A stretch of 64,000 nucleotides of DNA, taken from the NCBI RefSeq assembly GCF_003049685.1, contig NZ_PYSY02000002.1, forward strand, positions 806,001 to 870,000, written 5' to 3'. The stretch is from Brucella pituitosa. Its GTDB lineage: Bacteria > Pseudomonadota > Alphaproteobacteria > Rhizobiales > Rhizobiaceae. The position numbers and the translations under genes were made by a program. Each line of letters begins with the position of its first letter. The stretch's first letter is position 1. The notes beneath the pieces were generated by a model. The model saw nothing but the letters and a program-made list of their open reading frames with translations. It did not search any database and was not told where the DNA came from. Shown in pieces: positions 50,958 through 60,706 of this stretch.

Positions 50958-52148
50958 ATGACATCGATCACAGCCCGCCGGGCCCTATGGGGCGCCGGCC
51001 TGAGCATCCTATTGTCTGCAGCTGGCGGCGGCGCCATTCTCTTCGGCGCGCCTCACCTCAAGGCCGATGCTGCAACCGATATTTCCGCTCCACCGCCTGC
51101 CGTGCCGGTATCGGTCGCCAAGGCAGAATCGCGACGCATCGTGAGCTGGGAAGAATTTTCCGGTCGTCTGGAAGCCATTGACCGGGTGGAAATTCGCCCA
51201 CGCGTCGGCGGCGCCATCCTGAAAGCCCATTTCCGCGAAGGCGCTCTGGTGAAACAGGGCGATCTGCTCGTCACCATCGATCCAGAGCCCTACGCGGCAG
51301 CGGTCGAAAAGGCAAAAGCGCAGGTTTCAGCCGAAGAGGCCCGCGTCGCGCTGGCCAAGACCGAACTGGAACGTGGGCGCCAGCTCGTGACCACCCGTAC
51401 GATCGCCCAAAGCGGCCTCGACCAGCGCTCCAGCGCCTATGACGAGACGCAGGCAACCTTACGTTCCGCCAAGGCTGCCCTGCGTTCAGCCGAGCTCGAT
51501 CTTCAATATACCGAAGTGCGCGCACCGATTTCCGGTCGCGTCGGGCGGCTGGAAGTCACGGCGGGCAATCTCGTTGCGGCAAGTTCCGCCTCGCCGGTTC
51601 TGACCACACTTGTTTCGGTCGATCCGATCTATGCAAGCTTCAGCGCCAATGAGGAAGTCGTCACCAAGGCGCTTGCCAAGCTTGCAGCCTCGCCGGGCGG
51701 AAGCGCCATCGAGCGCATTCCTGTCCAGATCGGCACTGCTTCCGATGAAGGCACCCCGATTTCCGGCCATATCCAGCTCATCAACAATGAAGTCGATGCC
51801 ACAACCGGCACAATTCGGGTTCGTGCGGCAATCGACAATCCGGACGGAAGGCTCATTCCGGGCCAGTTTGTCCGCATTCGTTTCGGCGAGCCGGAACCGG
51901 ATGAAAAACTGGTGGTGAGCGACCGGGCGATTTCTTCCGATCAGGATAAGAAGTTTGTTTTCGTGGTCGGCACGGATAACAAGGTTGAATACCGGCAGGT
52001 GGTTCTCGGTCGCAACTATGACGGCTTGCGTATTGTCGAAAGCGGGTTGAAGCCCGGCGAGAATATCGTCGTAAACGGCCTGCAGCGCATTCGTCCGGGC
52101 GTGGTCGTCGCACCGCAACCCGTCACCGAAACGCTTGCAAAAAATTGA
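50958..52148 (+). CDS. RND efflux periplasmic adaptor
   Basis: A 396-residue membrane-fusion protein. The signal anchor is RRALWGAGLSILLSAAGGGA. The lipoyl/barrel-sandwich halves are DRVEIRPRVGGAILKAHFRE and YTEVRAPISGRVGRLEVTAG, flanking a coiled-coil hairpin (EKAKAQVSAEEARVALAKTE). Together with the RND gene it forms a MexEF/BepFG-like tripartite pump that needs a TolC-like outer-membrane protein encoded elsewhere. No TetR gene is adjacent; the LysR gene is the closest regulator. Confidence 0.9.
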   Translation: MTSITARRALWGAGLSILLSAAGGGAILFGAPHLKADAATDISAPPPAVPVSVAKAESRRIVSWEEFSGRLEAIDRVEIRPRVGGAILKAHFREGALVKQGDLLVTIDPEPYAAAVEKAKAQVSAEEARVALAKTELERGRQLVTTRTIAQSGLDQRSSAYDETQATLRSAKAALRSAELDLQYTEVRAPISGRVGRLEVTAGNLVAASSASPVLTTLVSVDPIYASFSANEEVVTKALAKLAASPGGSAIERIPVQIGTASDEGTPISGHIQLINNEVDATTGTIRVRAAIDNPDGRLIPGQFVRIRFGEPEPDEKLVVSDRAISSDQDKKFVFVVGTDNKVEYRQVVLGRNYDGLRIVESGLKPGENIVVNGLQRIRPGVVVAPQPVTETLAKN

Positions 52149-52256
52149 TCGCAGCAGTGCGCGCCTGAAGCGCGCATAAACGCAAACGCTCAGCCTAAGC
52201 AACCCGCGAGAACACTTGTTCCCGCGGGCCGGGAGAGTCTTTGCCTTCCCGCTTAC

Positions 52257-52302
52257 GGCATCGGCCCAAAAATCGGAACCGATTTTTGGAAAGCACGATG
52301 CC
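52257..52302. repeat. Palindromic repeat between adaptor and pump genes
   Basis: GGCATCGGCCCAAAAATCGG then AACCGATTTTTGGAAAGCAC and GATGCC, a hairpin of the dispersed family. It may modulate expression of the pump gene relative to the adaptor. Confidence 0.6.
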
Positions 52303-52316
52303 TAGGCCCAACAGTT

Positions 52317-52356
52317 AGAGCGTCCTTTGTGCGTCCGGACGGACGCACGGCGCTCT
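52317..52356 (+). other. Two-level hairpin upstream of the RND pump gene
   Basis: AGAGCG...CGCTCT encloses GTGCGTCC-GGAC-GGACGCAC. It ends 16 bp before the pump ATG (52372), close to its ribosome site (AGGGGGAT), so it could act as a processing site or translational control. Confidence 0.55.
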
Positions 52357-52371
52357 AAGGGGGATAAACAG

Positions 52372-55300
52372 ATGAACTTTTCACGCTTTTTCGTCGACCG
52401 CCCGGTCTTCGCTGGCGTTCTGTCGGTCCTGATCTTCGTTGCCGGTCTGATCGGCATGACAGGTTTGCCGATCTCGGAATATCCGGAAGTCGTGCCGCCA
52501 CAGATTGTGGTTCGCGCACAATATCCGGGCGCCAACCCAGCCGTTATTTCCGAAACCGTCGCCACGCCGCTTGAAGAACAGATCAACGGCGTCGAAGGCA
52601 TGCTTTATATGCAGAGCCAGGCGACCGCCGACGGCGTCATGACGCTGACCGTCACATTTGCGCTCGGCACCGATCCCGATCAGGCCCAGCAGCTGGTGCA
52701 GAACCGTATTTCGCAGGCCGAACCGCGCCTGCCGGAAGAAGTGCGTACCCTTGGCGTCACAACCGCCAAAAGCTCGCCCGACCTGACGCTGGTCGTTCAC
52801 CTTATCTCGCCCGATGGGCGATATGACGTGAACTATCTGCGCAACTACGCCGTTCTGAAAGTCAAGGACCGTATCGCCCGTATTCCGGGTGTCGGTCAGG
52901 TGCAGATATTCGGCGGCGGCGATTATTCGATGCGCGTCTGGATTGACCCGCAGAAAGCAGCCGAACGCGGACTTTCTGCAAGTGACATCGCCACTGCCAT
53001 CCGCCAGCAGAACGTTCAGGCTGCGGCCGGTGTCATCGGCGCATCACCGTCCGTTTCGGGCCTCGACCTTCAGCTATCCGTCAATGCGCAAGGCCGTCTC
53101 CAGTCACCGGAAGAATTTGCCAACATCGTCGTGAAATCGGGCAGCGAAGGTGAAATCACCCGGCTGGGCGACGTTGCCCGTGTCGAAATGGGCGCCGCCG
53201 ATTATTCCCTGCGCTCGCTGCTCGACAACAAGTCGGCTGTCGGCATGGGTGTATTTCAGGCACCCGGCTCCAATGCGCTTGAAATTTCCGAAAACGTCCA
53301 TGCCGCCATGGCTGACCTGAAGAAAACCATGCCGGAAGGTGTGGATTTCGACATCGTCTATGACACGACGGCGTTTGTGAAAGCCTCTATCGAGTCTGTC
53401 ATTCACACCCTGCTCGAAGCCATTGTTCTCGTGGTGATCGTCGTCATCATGTTCCTGCAGACATGGCGCGCCTCCATCATTCCACTGGTTGCCGTTCCCG
53501 TCTCCATCGTCGGCACGTTTGCCGTCATGTATGTATTCGGCTTCTCCATCAATGCACTCAGCCTCTTCGGCCTCGTGCTTGCCATCGGCATCGTGGTCGA
53601 TGACGCCATCGTAGTGGTGGAAAATGTCGAGCGTAACATCGAACAGGGCCTGTCGCCGGTCGAGGCAACCTATCGCGCCATGCAGGAAGTGTCCGGGCCG
53701 ATCATCGCCATCGCACTGGTGCTGGTTGCGGTCTTCGTGCCGCTTGCCTTCATCACCGGCCTGACCGGTCAGTTCTACCGCCAGTTCGCTCTCACCATCG
53801 CGATCTCGACGGTGATTTCCGCCTTCAACTCGCTGACGCTTTCACCTGCTCTTGCAGCTCTGCTGCTACGCGGCCACGATGCGCCGAAGGATCGGCTGAC
53901 CCGCATCATGGACAGGCTGTTCGGCTGGTTCTTCCGTGGCTTCAACCGTTTCTTTGGTGCAAGTTCAAACGCCTATGGACGCGGCGTTGGCAGCATTCTC
54001 TCGCGCAAGTCGCTGGTGATGGGCCTCTATGTCGTGCTGCTCGGCGTCACCTTCGTGCTGTTCCGCGCAGTGCCCGGCGGCTTCGTTCCGGCGCAGGACA
54101 AGCAATATCTGATCGGCTTCGCGCAATTGCCGGATGCGGCAACGCTCGACCGTTCGGAAGATGTGATCCGCCGCATGAGCGACATTGCCCTCAAGCATCC
54201 GGGCGTGGCCAATGCCATCGCCTTCCCCGGCCTGTCGATCAATGGTTTCACCAACTCGTCGAACTCCGGCATCGTTTTCGTGACGCTGAAGCCGTTCGAA
54301 GAACGTAAAACCCCGGAACTTTCGGCCAATGCAATCACGGGAGAACTGAACCAGCAGTTCGGCGCCATTCAGGATGCTTTCATCGCCATGTTCCCGCCGC
54401 CGCCCGTTCAGGGTCTCGGCACAACAGGCGGTTTCAAGCTCCAGCTTGAGGATCGCAACGGGCTTGGCTTCAAGGCGCTGGACGATGCGACCAAGGCGTT
54501 TCTCGCCAAGGCCTATCAGACACCCGAGCTGGCCGGTCTCTATTCGAGCTACCAGATCAACGTGCCCCAGCTTTATGCCGATCTCGACCGCACGAAGGCA
54601 CGGCAGCTGGGCGTGGCGGTGACTGACGTGTTCGAAACCCTGCAGATTTATCTGGGTTCGCTCTATGTCAACGACTTCAATGCCTTTGGACGCACCTACA
54701 GCGTGCGCATTCAGGCCGATGCGAATTATCGCAGCCACGCCGAGGACATCGGCAAGCTGAAGGTTCGTTCGCAGTCGGGCGAGATGATCCCGCTGTCGGC
54801 TCTTCTGAAAGTCGAGCAAACTGTAGGTGCGGAACGCGCCATCCGTTATAACGGCTTCCTTTCCGCCGATATCAACGGCAACCCGGCTCCCGGCTTCTCG
54901 TCCGGCCAGGCACAGGCTGCCATCGAACGGATCGCGGAAGAAACCCTGCCTCCGGGCATCGCCTACGAGTGGACCGATCTGACCTACCAGCAGATTCTTG
55001 CCGGTAATTCAGGTTTCCTCGTCTTCCCGCTGGCGCTGCTGCTCGTCTATCTGGTGCTGGCTGCGCAATATGAAAGCCTTGCCCTGCCGTTATCGATTAT
55101 CATGATCGTGCCGATGGGGATCATGGCCGCGCTCACCGGTGTCTGGCTGACAGGAGGTGACAACAACGTCTTCACCCAGATCGGCTTGATAGTCCTTGTG
55201 GGGCTATCGGCGAAGAACGCGATCCTGATCGTGGAATTCGCCCGCGAGCTGGAGCTGTCCGGACGAAGCGTCGTGCAGGCGGCGGTCGAGGCAAGCCGGT

Positions 55301-55557
55301 TGCGTCTGCGCCCGATCCTGATGACCTCGATGGCCTTCATCATGGGCGTGGTGCCTCTGGTGACATCGACAGGTGCGGGTGCGGAAATGCGCTCAGCCAT
55401 GGGCATCGCGGTCTTTGCAGGCATGATCGGCGTGACGGCCTTCGGCATCTTCATGACGCCGGTGTTCTATGTGCTGATCCGCAAGCTCTCCGGCGAACGC
55501 CCGTTGAAACATGCAGGCGCCAAGATCGAAGCCCCGCATCTGGCGCCGGGGGAATAA
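52372..55557 (+). CDS. RND multidrug efflux pump, inner-membrane subunit
   Basis: A 1061-residue HAE1-type pump of twelve spans. Seen are FSRFFVDRPVFAGVLSVLIF, LPISEYPEVVPPQIVVRAQY, the proton-relay region with LAIGIVVDDAIVVVENVERN (Asp pair in span 4), and the later IVLVGLSAKNAILIVEFARE. Homologues in Brucella (BepE/BepG) export dyes, detergents and antibiotics. The start follows the AGGGGGAT site; a frame extended to 52327 crosses the hairpin and is not preferred. It pairs with the adaptor gene 223 bp upstream. Confidence 0.93.
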   Translation: MNFSRFFVDRPVFAGVLSVLIFVAGLIGMTGLPISEYPEVVPPQIVVRAQYPGANPAVISETVATPLEEQINGVEGMLYMQSQATADGVMTLTVTFALGTDPDQAQQLVQNRISQAEPRLPEEVRTLGVTTAKSSPDLTLVVHLISPDGRYDVNYLRNYAVLKVKDRIARIPGVGQVQIFGGGDYSMRVWIDPQKAAERGLSASDIATAIRQQNVQAAAGVIGASPSVSGLDLQLSVNAQGRLQSPEEFANIVVKSGSEGEITRLGDVARVEMGAADYSLRSLLDNKSAVGMGVFQAPGSNALEISENVHAAMADLKKTMPEGVDFDIVYDTTAFVKASIESVIHTLLEAIVLVVIVVIMFLQTWRASIIPLVAVPVSIVGTFAVMYVFGFSINALSLFGLVLAIGIVVDDAIVVVENVERNIEQGLSPVEATYRAMQEVSGPIIAIALVLVAVFVPLAFITGLTGQFYRQFALTIAISTVISAFNSLTLSPALAALLLRGHDAPKDRLTRIMDRLFGWFFRGFNRFFGASSNAYGRGVGSILSRKSLVMGLYVVLLGVTFVLFRAVPGGFVPAQDKQYLIGFAQLPDAATLDRSEDVIRRMSDIALKHPGVANAIAFPGLSINGFTNSSNSGIVFVTLKPFEERKTPELSANAITGELNQQFGAIQDAFIAMFPPPPVQGLGTTGGFKLQLEDRNGLGFKALDDATKAFLAKAYQTPELAGLYSSYQINVPQLYADLDRTKARQLGVAVTDVFETLQIYLGSLYVNDFNAFGRTYSVRIQADANYRSHAEDIGKLKVRSQSGEMIPLSALLKVEQTVGAERAIRYNGFLSADINGNPAPGFSSGQAQAAIERIAEETLPPGIAYEWTDLTYQQILAGNSGFLVFPLALLLVYLVLAAQYESLALPLSIIMIVPMGIMAALTGVWLTGGDNNVFTQIGLIVLVGLSAKNAILIVEFARELELSGRSVVQAAVEASRLRLRPILMTSMAFIMGVVPLVTSTGAGAEMRSAMGIAVFAGMIGVTAFGIFMTPVFYVLIRKLSGERPLKHAGAKIEAPHLAPGE

Positions 55558-55586
55558 CCCCGGCGTCATTCCTTATGTTTCTAATG

Positions 55587-55731
55587 AGCGTCTGAATCAA
55601 AAAGCGGCAGGCCGAGGCGAAAATGGTAATTTTCGAGTACCGGAGCGCAGCGTACTTAAAGGTACGTGAGCACCGGAACGGAGGCAAATTGCCATTTGCA
55701 GACCGGCATGGCGACTTTTGGAACAGACGCT
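55587..55731. repeat. Large imperfect inverted repeat, RIME-like element
   Basis: AGCGTCTG ... CAGACGCT encloses AAAAAGCGG/GGCGACTTTT, TGGTAATTTTCG/GCAAATTGCCAT, TACCGGAGC/GAGCACCGGA and a central AGCGTACTTAAAGGTACGT hairpin. It resembles Rhizobium intergenic mosaic elements. About 145 bp. It probably folds into a long RNA hairpin after the pump gene. Confidence 0.7.
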
Positions 55732-55860
55732 GAGGGCCGGGGCAATCCGGCCCTTCCTTCGTGCAAATTATGGACTGGCATCCGCCGTCGCCCCCAGATC
55801 TATCCGTCAATAGATCAAACTCTCTCAACCGCAAGCCCATGCGAAGAGGAGGTTTGCACC

Positions 55861-56757
55861 TCAGCCGGGCTGGACGGCACGTACCCGCCCGGCCCTCTTT
55901 TCCCACGCGACAAGCACAAGGCTGGAGCAAACAATCAACACCGCACCGAATGCGACGTTTGAGGCCGGAACTTCTGCCCAAATCGCATAACCATAGAGGA
56001 ATGCCCAGATAAGCCCGGTAAATTCAGTTGGTGCGAGCGCCGAGGCTGGTGCATAGCGGAAACCTTCATAAAGAAGATACTGCCCGACCGTTGCGACAAG
56101 ACCAAGGCCAATCATCAGGATCCACGCTGACACGTCGGGTGTCTTCCACACCCATGGGAAGGAAACCGCGCAAGCGATACCAAACAACAGGCTCGTTGCC
56201 CACATCTGGGTCAGGGTTGTTTCAGTTCTGCTGACAAGGCGGATCAGGATGGTGCTCAAAGCCCAACAGAAACCGGCAATCACGCACATGATGGCGGGGA
56301 TCAGGTTTGGCGAATGGGTTGGGTTGGCGGCGATGAGTACACCCACGAACCCGCCGAAACATGCCACCCAACGTCCAGCTCCGATCTTCTCTTTGAGAAT
56401 GAAGATCGACAGGAACATCACCATAATCGGCGCTGAGAAGTAGAGCGTCGTCAGTTCCGCAAGGCCGAGATGGCGAGCCGCATTATAAAAGAGCAGCCAG
56501 GCAAGCAGCATCAAACCAGCCCGCAGAACAAGCGTATTGCGATATTTGCTTTTAAAGACGGACGGGTGGCCGAGGCGCCAGGCAAGGCTACCGGTGATGA
56601 TCACAATGACGAGGCTTCGCATGAAAAGAATTTGCGGAACCGCATAATCGGCAACGAGCCATTTGACGATGGCATCTTGCAGAGCGAAGCAGGCATAACC
56701 TGCGGAGGCGAGTGCAATCCCGAAGATCGGCTTCGACTCAGCGTTTCCAGAATTCAT
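55861..56757 (-). CDS. EamA-family (DMT) permease
   Basis: A 298-residue permease with ten spans in two EamA repeats. Seen are GIALASAGYACFALQDAIVK, LAELTTLYFSAPIMVMFLSI (end of repeat 1) and FRYAPASALAPTEFTGLIWA (repeat 2). It is paired with another EamA gene (56973) in divergent orientation, 215 bp apart. The substrate is unknown. Confidence 0.88.
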   Translation of the reverse strand: MNSGNAESKPIFGIALASAGYACFALQDAIVKWLVADYAVPQILFMRSLVIVIITGSLAWRLGHPSVFKSKYRNTLVLRAGLMLLAWLLFYNAARHLGLAELTTLYFSAPIMVMFLSIFILKEKIGAGRWVACFGGFVGVLIAANPTHSPNLIPAIMCVIAGFCWALSTILIRLVSRTETTLTQMWATSLLFGIACAVSFPWVWKTPDVSAWILMIGLGLVATVGQYLLYEGFRYAPASALAPTEFTGLIWAFLYGYAIWAEVPASNVAFGAVLIVCSSLVLVAWEKRAGRVRAVQPG

Positions 56758-56972
56758 GATGACCTCACAGTGAAGCGAAGCCGCTATAGCTCACGGCGAG
56801 CCACTTGAGAAGGCTTGTTCTGAGGTGCGTCAGGCACAGTCCATCTTGCAAAGGCATAACGCGAGGAGTAAGCAGTTCTCATTCAAACATGCAGCGAGAT
56901 TATCCGGCAAACTTCAGCGATGGATTTGCGCGCGAGAACGCGTTGAACCAGTGGTCGGAGCACCCCTAGATT

Positions 56973-57890
56973 ATGAATAAAAAAGCGGCTTTAGCCGTGG
57001 GCGGCAACGCTGTGCTGGCTGGTATTCTTTTGATGTTGCTCGGCGATTTCATGTTCGCTTTGAACGACGCCATGGGCAAATGGCTTGTAGCCAGTTTCTC
57101 GGTCGGTCAGGTTTTGTTGATCCGCTCATTCGGCGCATTCTTTGTGCTCGGCCCGATGTTGTCACGACAACCAGTCAGCGCATTGTTTCAGGTTGAGAAA
57201 CCTTCGCTGCAACTGGCAAGAGTCGTTTTGGCAACGGCTGACACTGGCCTGTTCTACGCAGCGGTTACATTCCTTCCGCTCGCAGACGTCATGACCTTCT
57301 ACATGGCCGGACCGATCTATGTGGCAGCCCTCTCCCATTTCCTGCTCGGTGAACGTATCGGTTGGCGACGCTGGCTGGCGGTCTTCATTGGCTTCATCGG
57401 TGTCATCATTGCATTGCGCCCGTCTTCGGCAATGCTCTCATGGCCGTCAGTGTTCGGCCTTCTGGGTAGCATTTCTTTCGCTATGACGCTTGTGCTTGGA
57501 CGCGTGTTGCGTTCCACACCGGACGCGACGCTGGTAACCTGGCAGACTTTGGGCTGTCTCGTCGTTGGCGCGGTCCTTAGCATTGGACATTGGACGCCCT
57601 TTACCACAGGCGAGTTGCTGGCTTTGCTCCTGCTCGGAATCGTTGCTTGCCTTGCACATCTGCTGATTACCCGCGCACTCAAACTTGCGCCGGCATCTGT
57701 ACTGGCACCCTTGCAATATACGCTGTTGCTATGGGCGATCATTTTCGGATGGATGTTCTTCAACGACTTGCCCGATCAGCAAACCCTCTTTGGAGCAGCC
57801 ATCATCGTGCTGGCCGGACTGTTCATCTTCCACAGAGACAAGGTCAAAAAGGTCACGCCGCTGGTGCCAAATGATGCCAGCCACGGTTAA
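56973..57890 (+). CDS. EamA-family (DMT) permease
   Basis: A 305-residue permease, also with two EamA repeats: LLMLLGDFMFALNDAMGKWL, FLPLADVMTFYMAGPIYVAA and LKLAPASVLAPLQYTLLLWA. It is similar in plan to the proteins at 16985 and 55861, so three members occur in the window. A dispersed repeat follows its stop codon. Confidence 0.88.
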   Translation: MNKKAALAVGGNAVLAGILLMLLGDFMFALNDAMGKWLVASFSVGQVLLIRSFGAFFVLGPMLSRQPVSALFQVEKPSLQLARVVLATADTGLFYAAVTFLPLADVMTFYMAGPIYVAALSHFLLGERIGWRRWLAVFIGFIGVIIALRPSSAMLSWPSVFGLLGSISFAMTLVLGRVLRSTPDATLVTWQTLGCLVVGAVLSIGHWTPFTTGELLALLLLGIVACLAHLLITRALKLAPASVLAPLQYTLLLWAIIFGWMFFNDLPDQQTLFGAAIIVLAGLFIFHRDKVKKVTPLVPNDASHG

Positions 57891-57990
57891 AGCATTTCCA
57901 GCAAAAAGTGCGAAGCGGTTTTGCGTAGGATAATGCACAAAAACAAGTAGTTGCAGCGGCTCCAACGATTCAGTCTTAACTGGAGCTGCT
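57891..57990. repeat. Long dispersed repeat (about 100 bp), copy 2
   Basis: AGCATTT, then AAAAAGTGCGAAGCGGTTTT, AACAAGTAGTT and CGATTCAGTCTTAACTGGA in the same order as 27067-27170. Confidence 0.75.
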
Positions 57991-58007
57991 GTCAGTAGAC
58001 CCATTTG

Positions 58008-59054
58008 TCAATTCGCAGCTGTATCAACCCGAACCACGACAGACATGCCGGGTGCCAGCAGATCGGCATCCGGTTGGCCGTCATCAATGGCTATACGCAC
58101 TGACAATCGCTGGGTAATCTTGGTGAAATTACCGGTTGCATTGTCGGATTTGATAACGCTGAATTCCGAACCCGCTGCTGGCGCAAATGCCTCCAAGTGC
58201 CCCCTTAATTCGGCATGACGCAGCGCATCAACCGTAAAGGTCACAGGCTGGCCAACCTTCATGCCGTAAAGCTGGGTTTCCTTGAAATTTGCAATGATCC
58301 ACTTGGTGTTGGGCACGAGCGAGACAAGCTGAGTGCCGGCCGTCACATACTGACCAAGACGAACACCAACTTCGCCCAGCTTGCCATCGCGCGGCGCAAT
58401 GATCCTGGTGTTCTGAAGATCAATCTTCGCCAGCTCTACCGTGGCTTCCGCACTGGCAATATCCGCATTGAGGCTTTCACGATTAACAATTATGGATTGA
58501 AGGTCTTGTTTGGCGACAGCAAGAGTGGCCTCGGCTTCAGCAACTGTTGCCTGCGCCTGAAGCAGCGTGCCATGCGCAGTATCGGCCGAACTTTGTGTCG
58601 TTACACCACGGGGCAGCAAGGCTTCAACGCGCTTTGCATTGGCCTGCGCAACTTCCAAAGCAGCGTTAGCGCCTGAAATCTGTGCCTGCCGCGACTGGAT
58701 TGTCGCTTCTGCAGAACGTTGGCTTTGTTCAGAATTGGCAAGGGCTGCTTTCTTCGTCGCGAGCGATGCCTCTGCCTGATCGAGCTTTTGCTGGTAGCTT
58801 CGGCTGTCGATCTCAAACAGAAGCTGTCCCTGCTTCACGACTTCATAGTCGTTCGCATCGACTTTGGTGACATAGCCCGCGACTTGTGGGCTGATGACTG
58901 TGACTTGCCCACGAACATAGGCATTATCCGTTGTCTCAACGCTGCGCTTGAATGGTGGCAATTGCCACGCCCACAGAACCATCAGCACGCCAGCAAGACC
59001 GATGATAAGCGCTAAGCCACCGCGAGTATATTGCTTCCCGACTGACATTCTCAA
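58008..59054 (-). CDS. HlyD/EmrA-type membrane-fusion protein
   Basis: A 348-residue adaptor. The N-terminal membrane anchor is GLALIIGLAGVLMVLWAWQL. The barrel halves are RGQVTVISPQVAGYVTKVDA and ARTRIIAP-like LQNTRIIAPRDGKLGEVGVR, flanking a long coiled coil (Ala/Gln/Glu-rich). It partners the DHA2 transporter encoded just upstream (12 bp), and both lie downstream of a marR gene on the same strand, so they form a marR-emrB-emrA-type operon. Confidence 0.9.
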   Translation of the reverse strand: MRMSVGKQYTRGGLALIIGLAGVLMVLWAWQLPPFKRSVETTDNAYVRGQVTVISPQVAGYVTKVDANDYEVVKQGQLLFEIDSRSYQQKLDQAEASLATKKAALANSEQSQRSAEATIQSRQAQISGANAALEVAQANAKRVEALLPRGVTTQSSADTAHGTLLQAQATVAEAEATLAVAKQDLQSIIVNRESLNADIASAEATVELAKIDLQNTRIIAPRDGKLGEVGVRLGQYVTAGTQLVSLVPNTKWIIANFKETQLYGMKVGQPVTFTVDALRHAELRGHLEAFAPAAGSEFSVIKSDNATGNFTKITQRLSVRIAIDDGQPDADLLAPGMSVVVRVDTAAN

Positions 59055-59065
59055 CAGACCCTAAA

Positions 59066-60700
59066 CTAACTTGCCGTTACTTCTGAGTGGCGGCGGATTT
59101 GCATATTTTCAAAAAGCCGATAAGCGATCAGGCATCCGAGCGAGACAATCGCAATGACAGAAATCGCTAGAAATGCATCATTGTAGGAAAGCACCGTTGC
59201 CTCGCGTGTGACCTGCTGTCCCAACAGGACCAGCCCTTCGGCCCTGGTCAGTCCCTGATCGGCGAGAACCTTTGAATAGCTGCCTGAAAGCGCCTGAACA
59301 CGCTGCGCGACGACCGGATTGGACATCACAAGCTGTTCGACCAGATGAGCGGAGTGGTATTTCTCGCGGATCGAAATGAATGTGCTGAACACTGCCGAGC
59401 CGATCAGTCCTCCAATATTCTGCGTAAACAGGAAGATGACGATGAAGCTCGTCATGAATGTTGGCCCTTGCTTCATCGCTTTGGTGATGCCAGCCAGCAT
59501 GGCGGGAGGCAAAAACAGAGCCCCACCAAAAGCAATCAATGCCTGACTGAGATAGGCGTTGTGTGGACGTGTCAGATTGGTCGCGTGACTATCCATGAAC
59601 GCCCCCACAGCGATGAAGACCAGTGCCAATCCGAAGATGGTCGTGACACGTTCGATATTCATCCACATGCCACAGAACAGGCCTCCCGCAAGTGACGCGG
59701 CGAGGATGATGAGATAAAGCCCCTGACTTTGCCCATCCTGTAAGCCAAAAGCTTGAAACAGGCCCACCGCACCTGTCGTCTGTTCAGCAAGCACAATACG
59801 AAAGACAAACAGGATCAGCGTGAAGCGCAGAATTTCCGGTGAAAATAGCCAGTGAAGATTCATCAGCGGCTGTTCGCGGTTAATTTCAATCGCGGCAGCG
59901 CAGGCAAGTGCGGCGATGGAGATGGCGAGGCAAACGCCGATCCATGGCGCTTCGAACCACCAATAATTTTTGCCCTGAACAAGAATGACGGCCAGAAGGC
60001 CGAAGCCGATGGCGATCAATCCATAGGCCACAAAATCCAGCCAATGCAGAACTTTGGCACGCGGAACCTGTGTCATCGGCAACACATATACGACAGCAAA
60101 AGCCGCCAGCGACAGGCCTATTTCGACCATATAAAGCTGCTGCCATTGCCCGATATCAAACAGCATCGGCGAAATCACGCGCGCGAATGGCCCAGCAGCC
60201 GCTGAGCATGTGAGTGCGAGGCTTAGGCCCCAGGTCATCTTCTTTGCAGGCGGAAAAGCTTCCAGCATATAGAGAAAGCCGATGGTCGAAACGGGCGCTG
60301 CGGCAGCACCCGCAATGAAGCGGATCGGAATGGCCGACCAGATATCATAGACCAGCAAATGCAGTAACGATGACACGAGAAAGATTGCGATAGCAATTTC
60401 TGCAAAGCGACGAAGCCCAAATTGCGTGCGTATCTTGACCAGCAAAATGGTGAGACTTGCATAGGGCGCCATATAGGCCGCAATAAGCCACGAGGTTTCT
60501 GTCAGGGTTGCGCCCAGCGAACCTTGAATCTGCTGCGTATTGGCCGAGATGAAATACATGCTGAGGCCGCGCGTCGACCACATAAGAACAGACGCTGCGA
60601 TATAAATTGCAGACATATAAACCGGCATATGCGGAACCGCAGGCGTAGGAACCTGCTGTTGGCTCGGCATTGTCGGTTTATCATCACCTCTCTCAGACAT
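59066..60700 (-). CDS. DHA2-type MFS multidrug transporter (EmrB-like)
   Basis: A 544-residue transporter with fourteen predicted spans. Signatures are LTETSWLIAAYMAPYASLTI (span 2 region), FIAGAAAAPVSTIGFLYMLE and LAMSLG-like later segments. It exports lipophilic compounds in EmrAB-type pumps together with the HlyD protein, across both membranes with a TolC-like channel. It starts 6 bp after the marR stop. Confidence 0.88.
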   Translation of the reverse strand: MSERGDDKPTMPSQQQVPTPAVPHMPVYMSAIYIAASVLMWSTRGLSMYFISANTQQIQGSLGATLTETSWLIAAYMAPYASLTILLVKIRTQFGLRRFAEIAIAIFLVSSLLHLLVYDIWSAIPIRFIAGAAAAPVSTIGFLYMLEAFPPAKKMTWGLSLALTCSAAAGPFARVISPMLFDIGQWQQLYMVEIGLSLAAFAVVYVLPMTQVPRAKVLHWLDFVAYGLIAIGFGLLAVILVQGKNYWWFEAPWIGVCLAISIAALACAAAIEINREQPLMNLHWLFSPEILRFTLILFVFRIVLAEQTTGAVGLFQAFGLQDGQSQGLYLIILAASLAGGLFCGMWMNIERVTTIFGLALVFIAVGAFMDSHATNLTRPHNAYLSQALIAFGGALFLPPAMLAGITKAMKQGPTFMTSFIVIFLFTQNIGGLIGSAVFSTFISIREKYHSAHLVEQLVMSNPVVAQRVQALSGSYSKVLADQGLTRAEGLVLLGQQVTREATVLSYNDAFLAISVIAIVSLGCLIAYRLFENMQIRRHSEVTAS

Positions 60701-60706
60701 AGTGCA

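Noticed and set aside
53965-54819. Long minus-strand open frame inside the RND pump gene
   Set aside because: Antisense shadow of a fully conserved gene; no ribosome site and no known domain.
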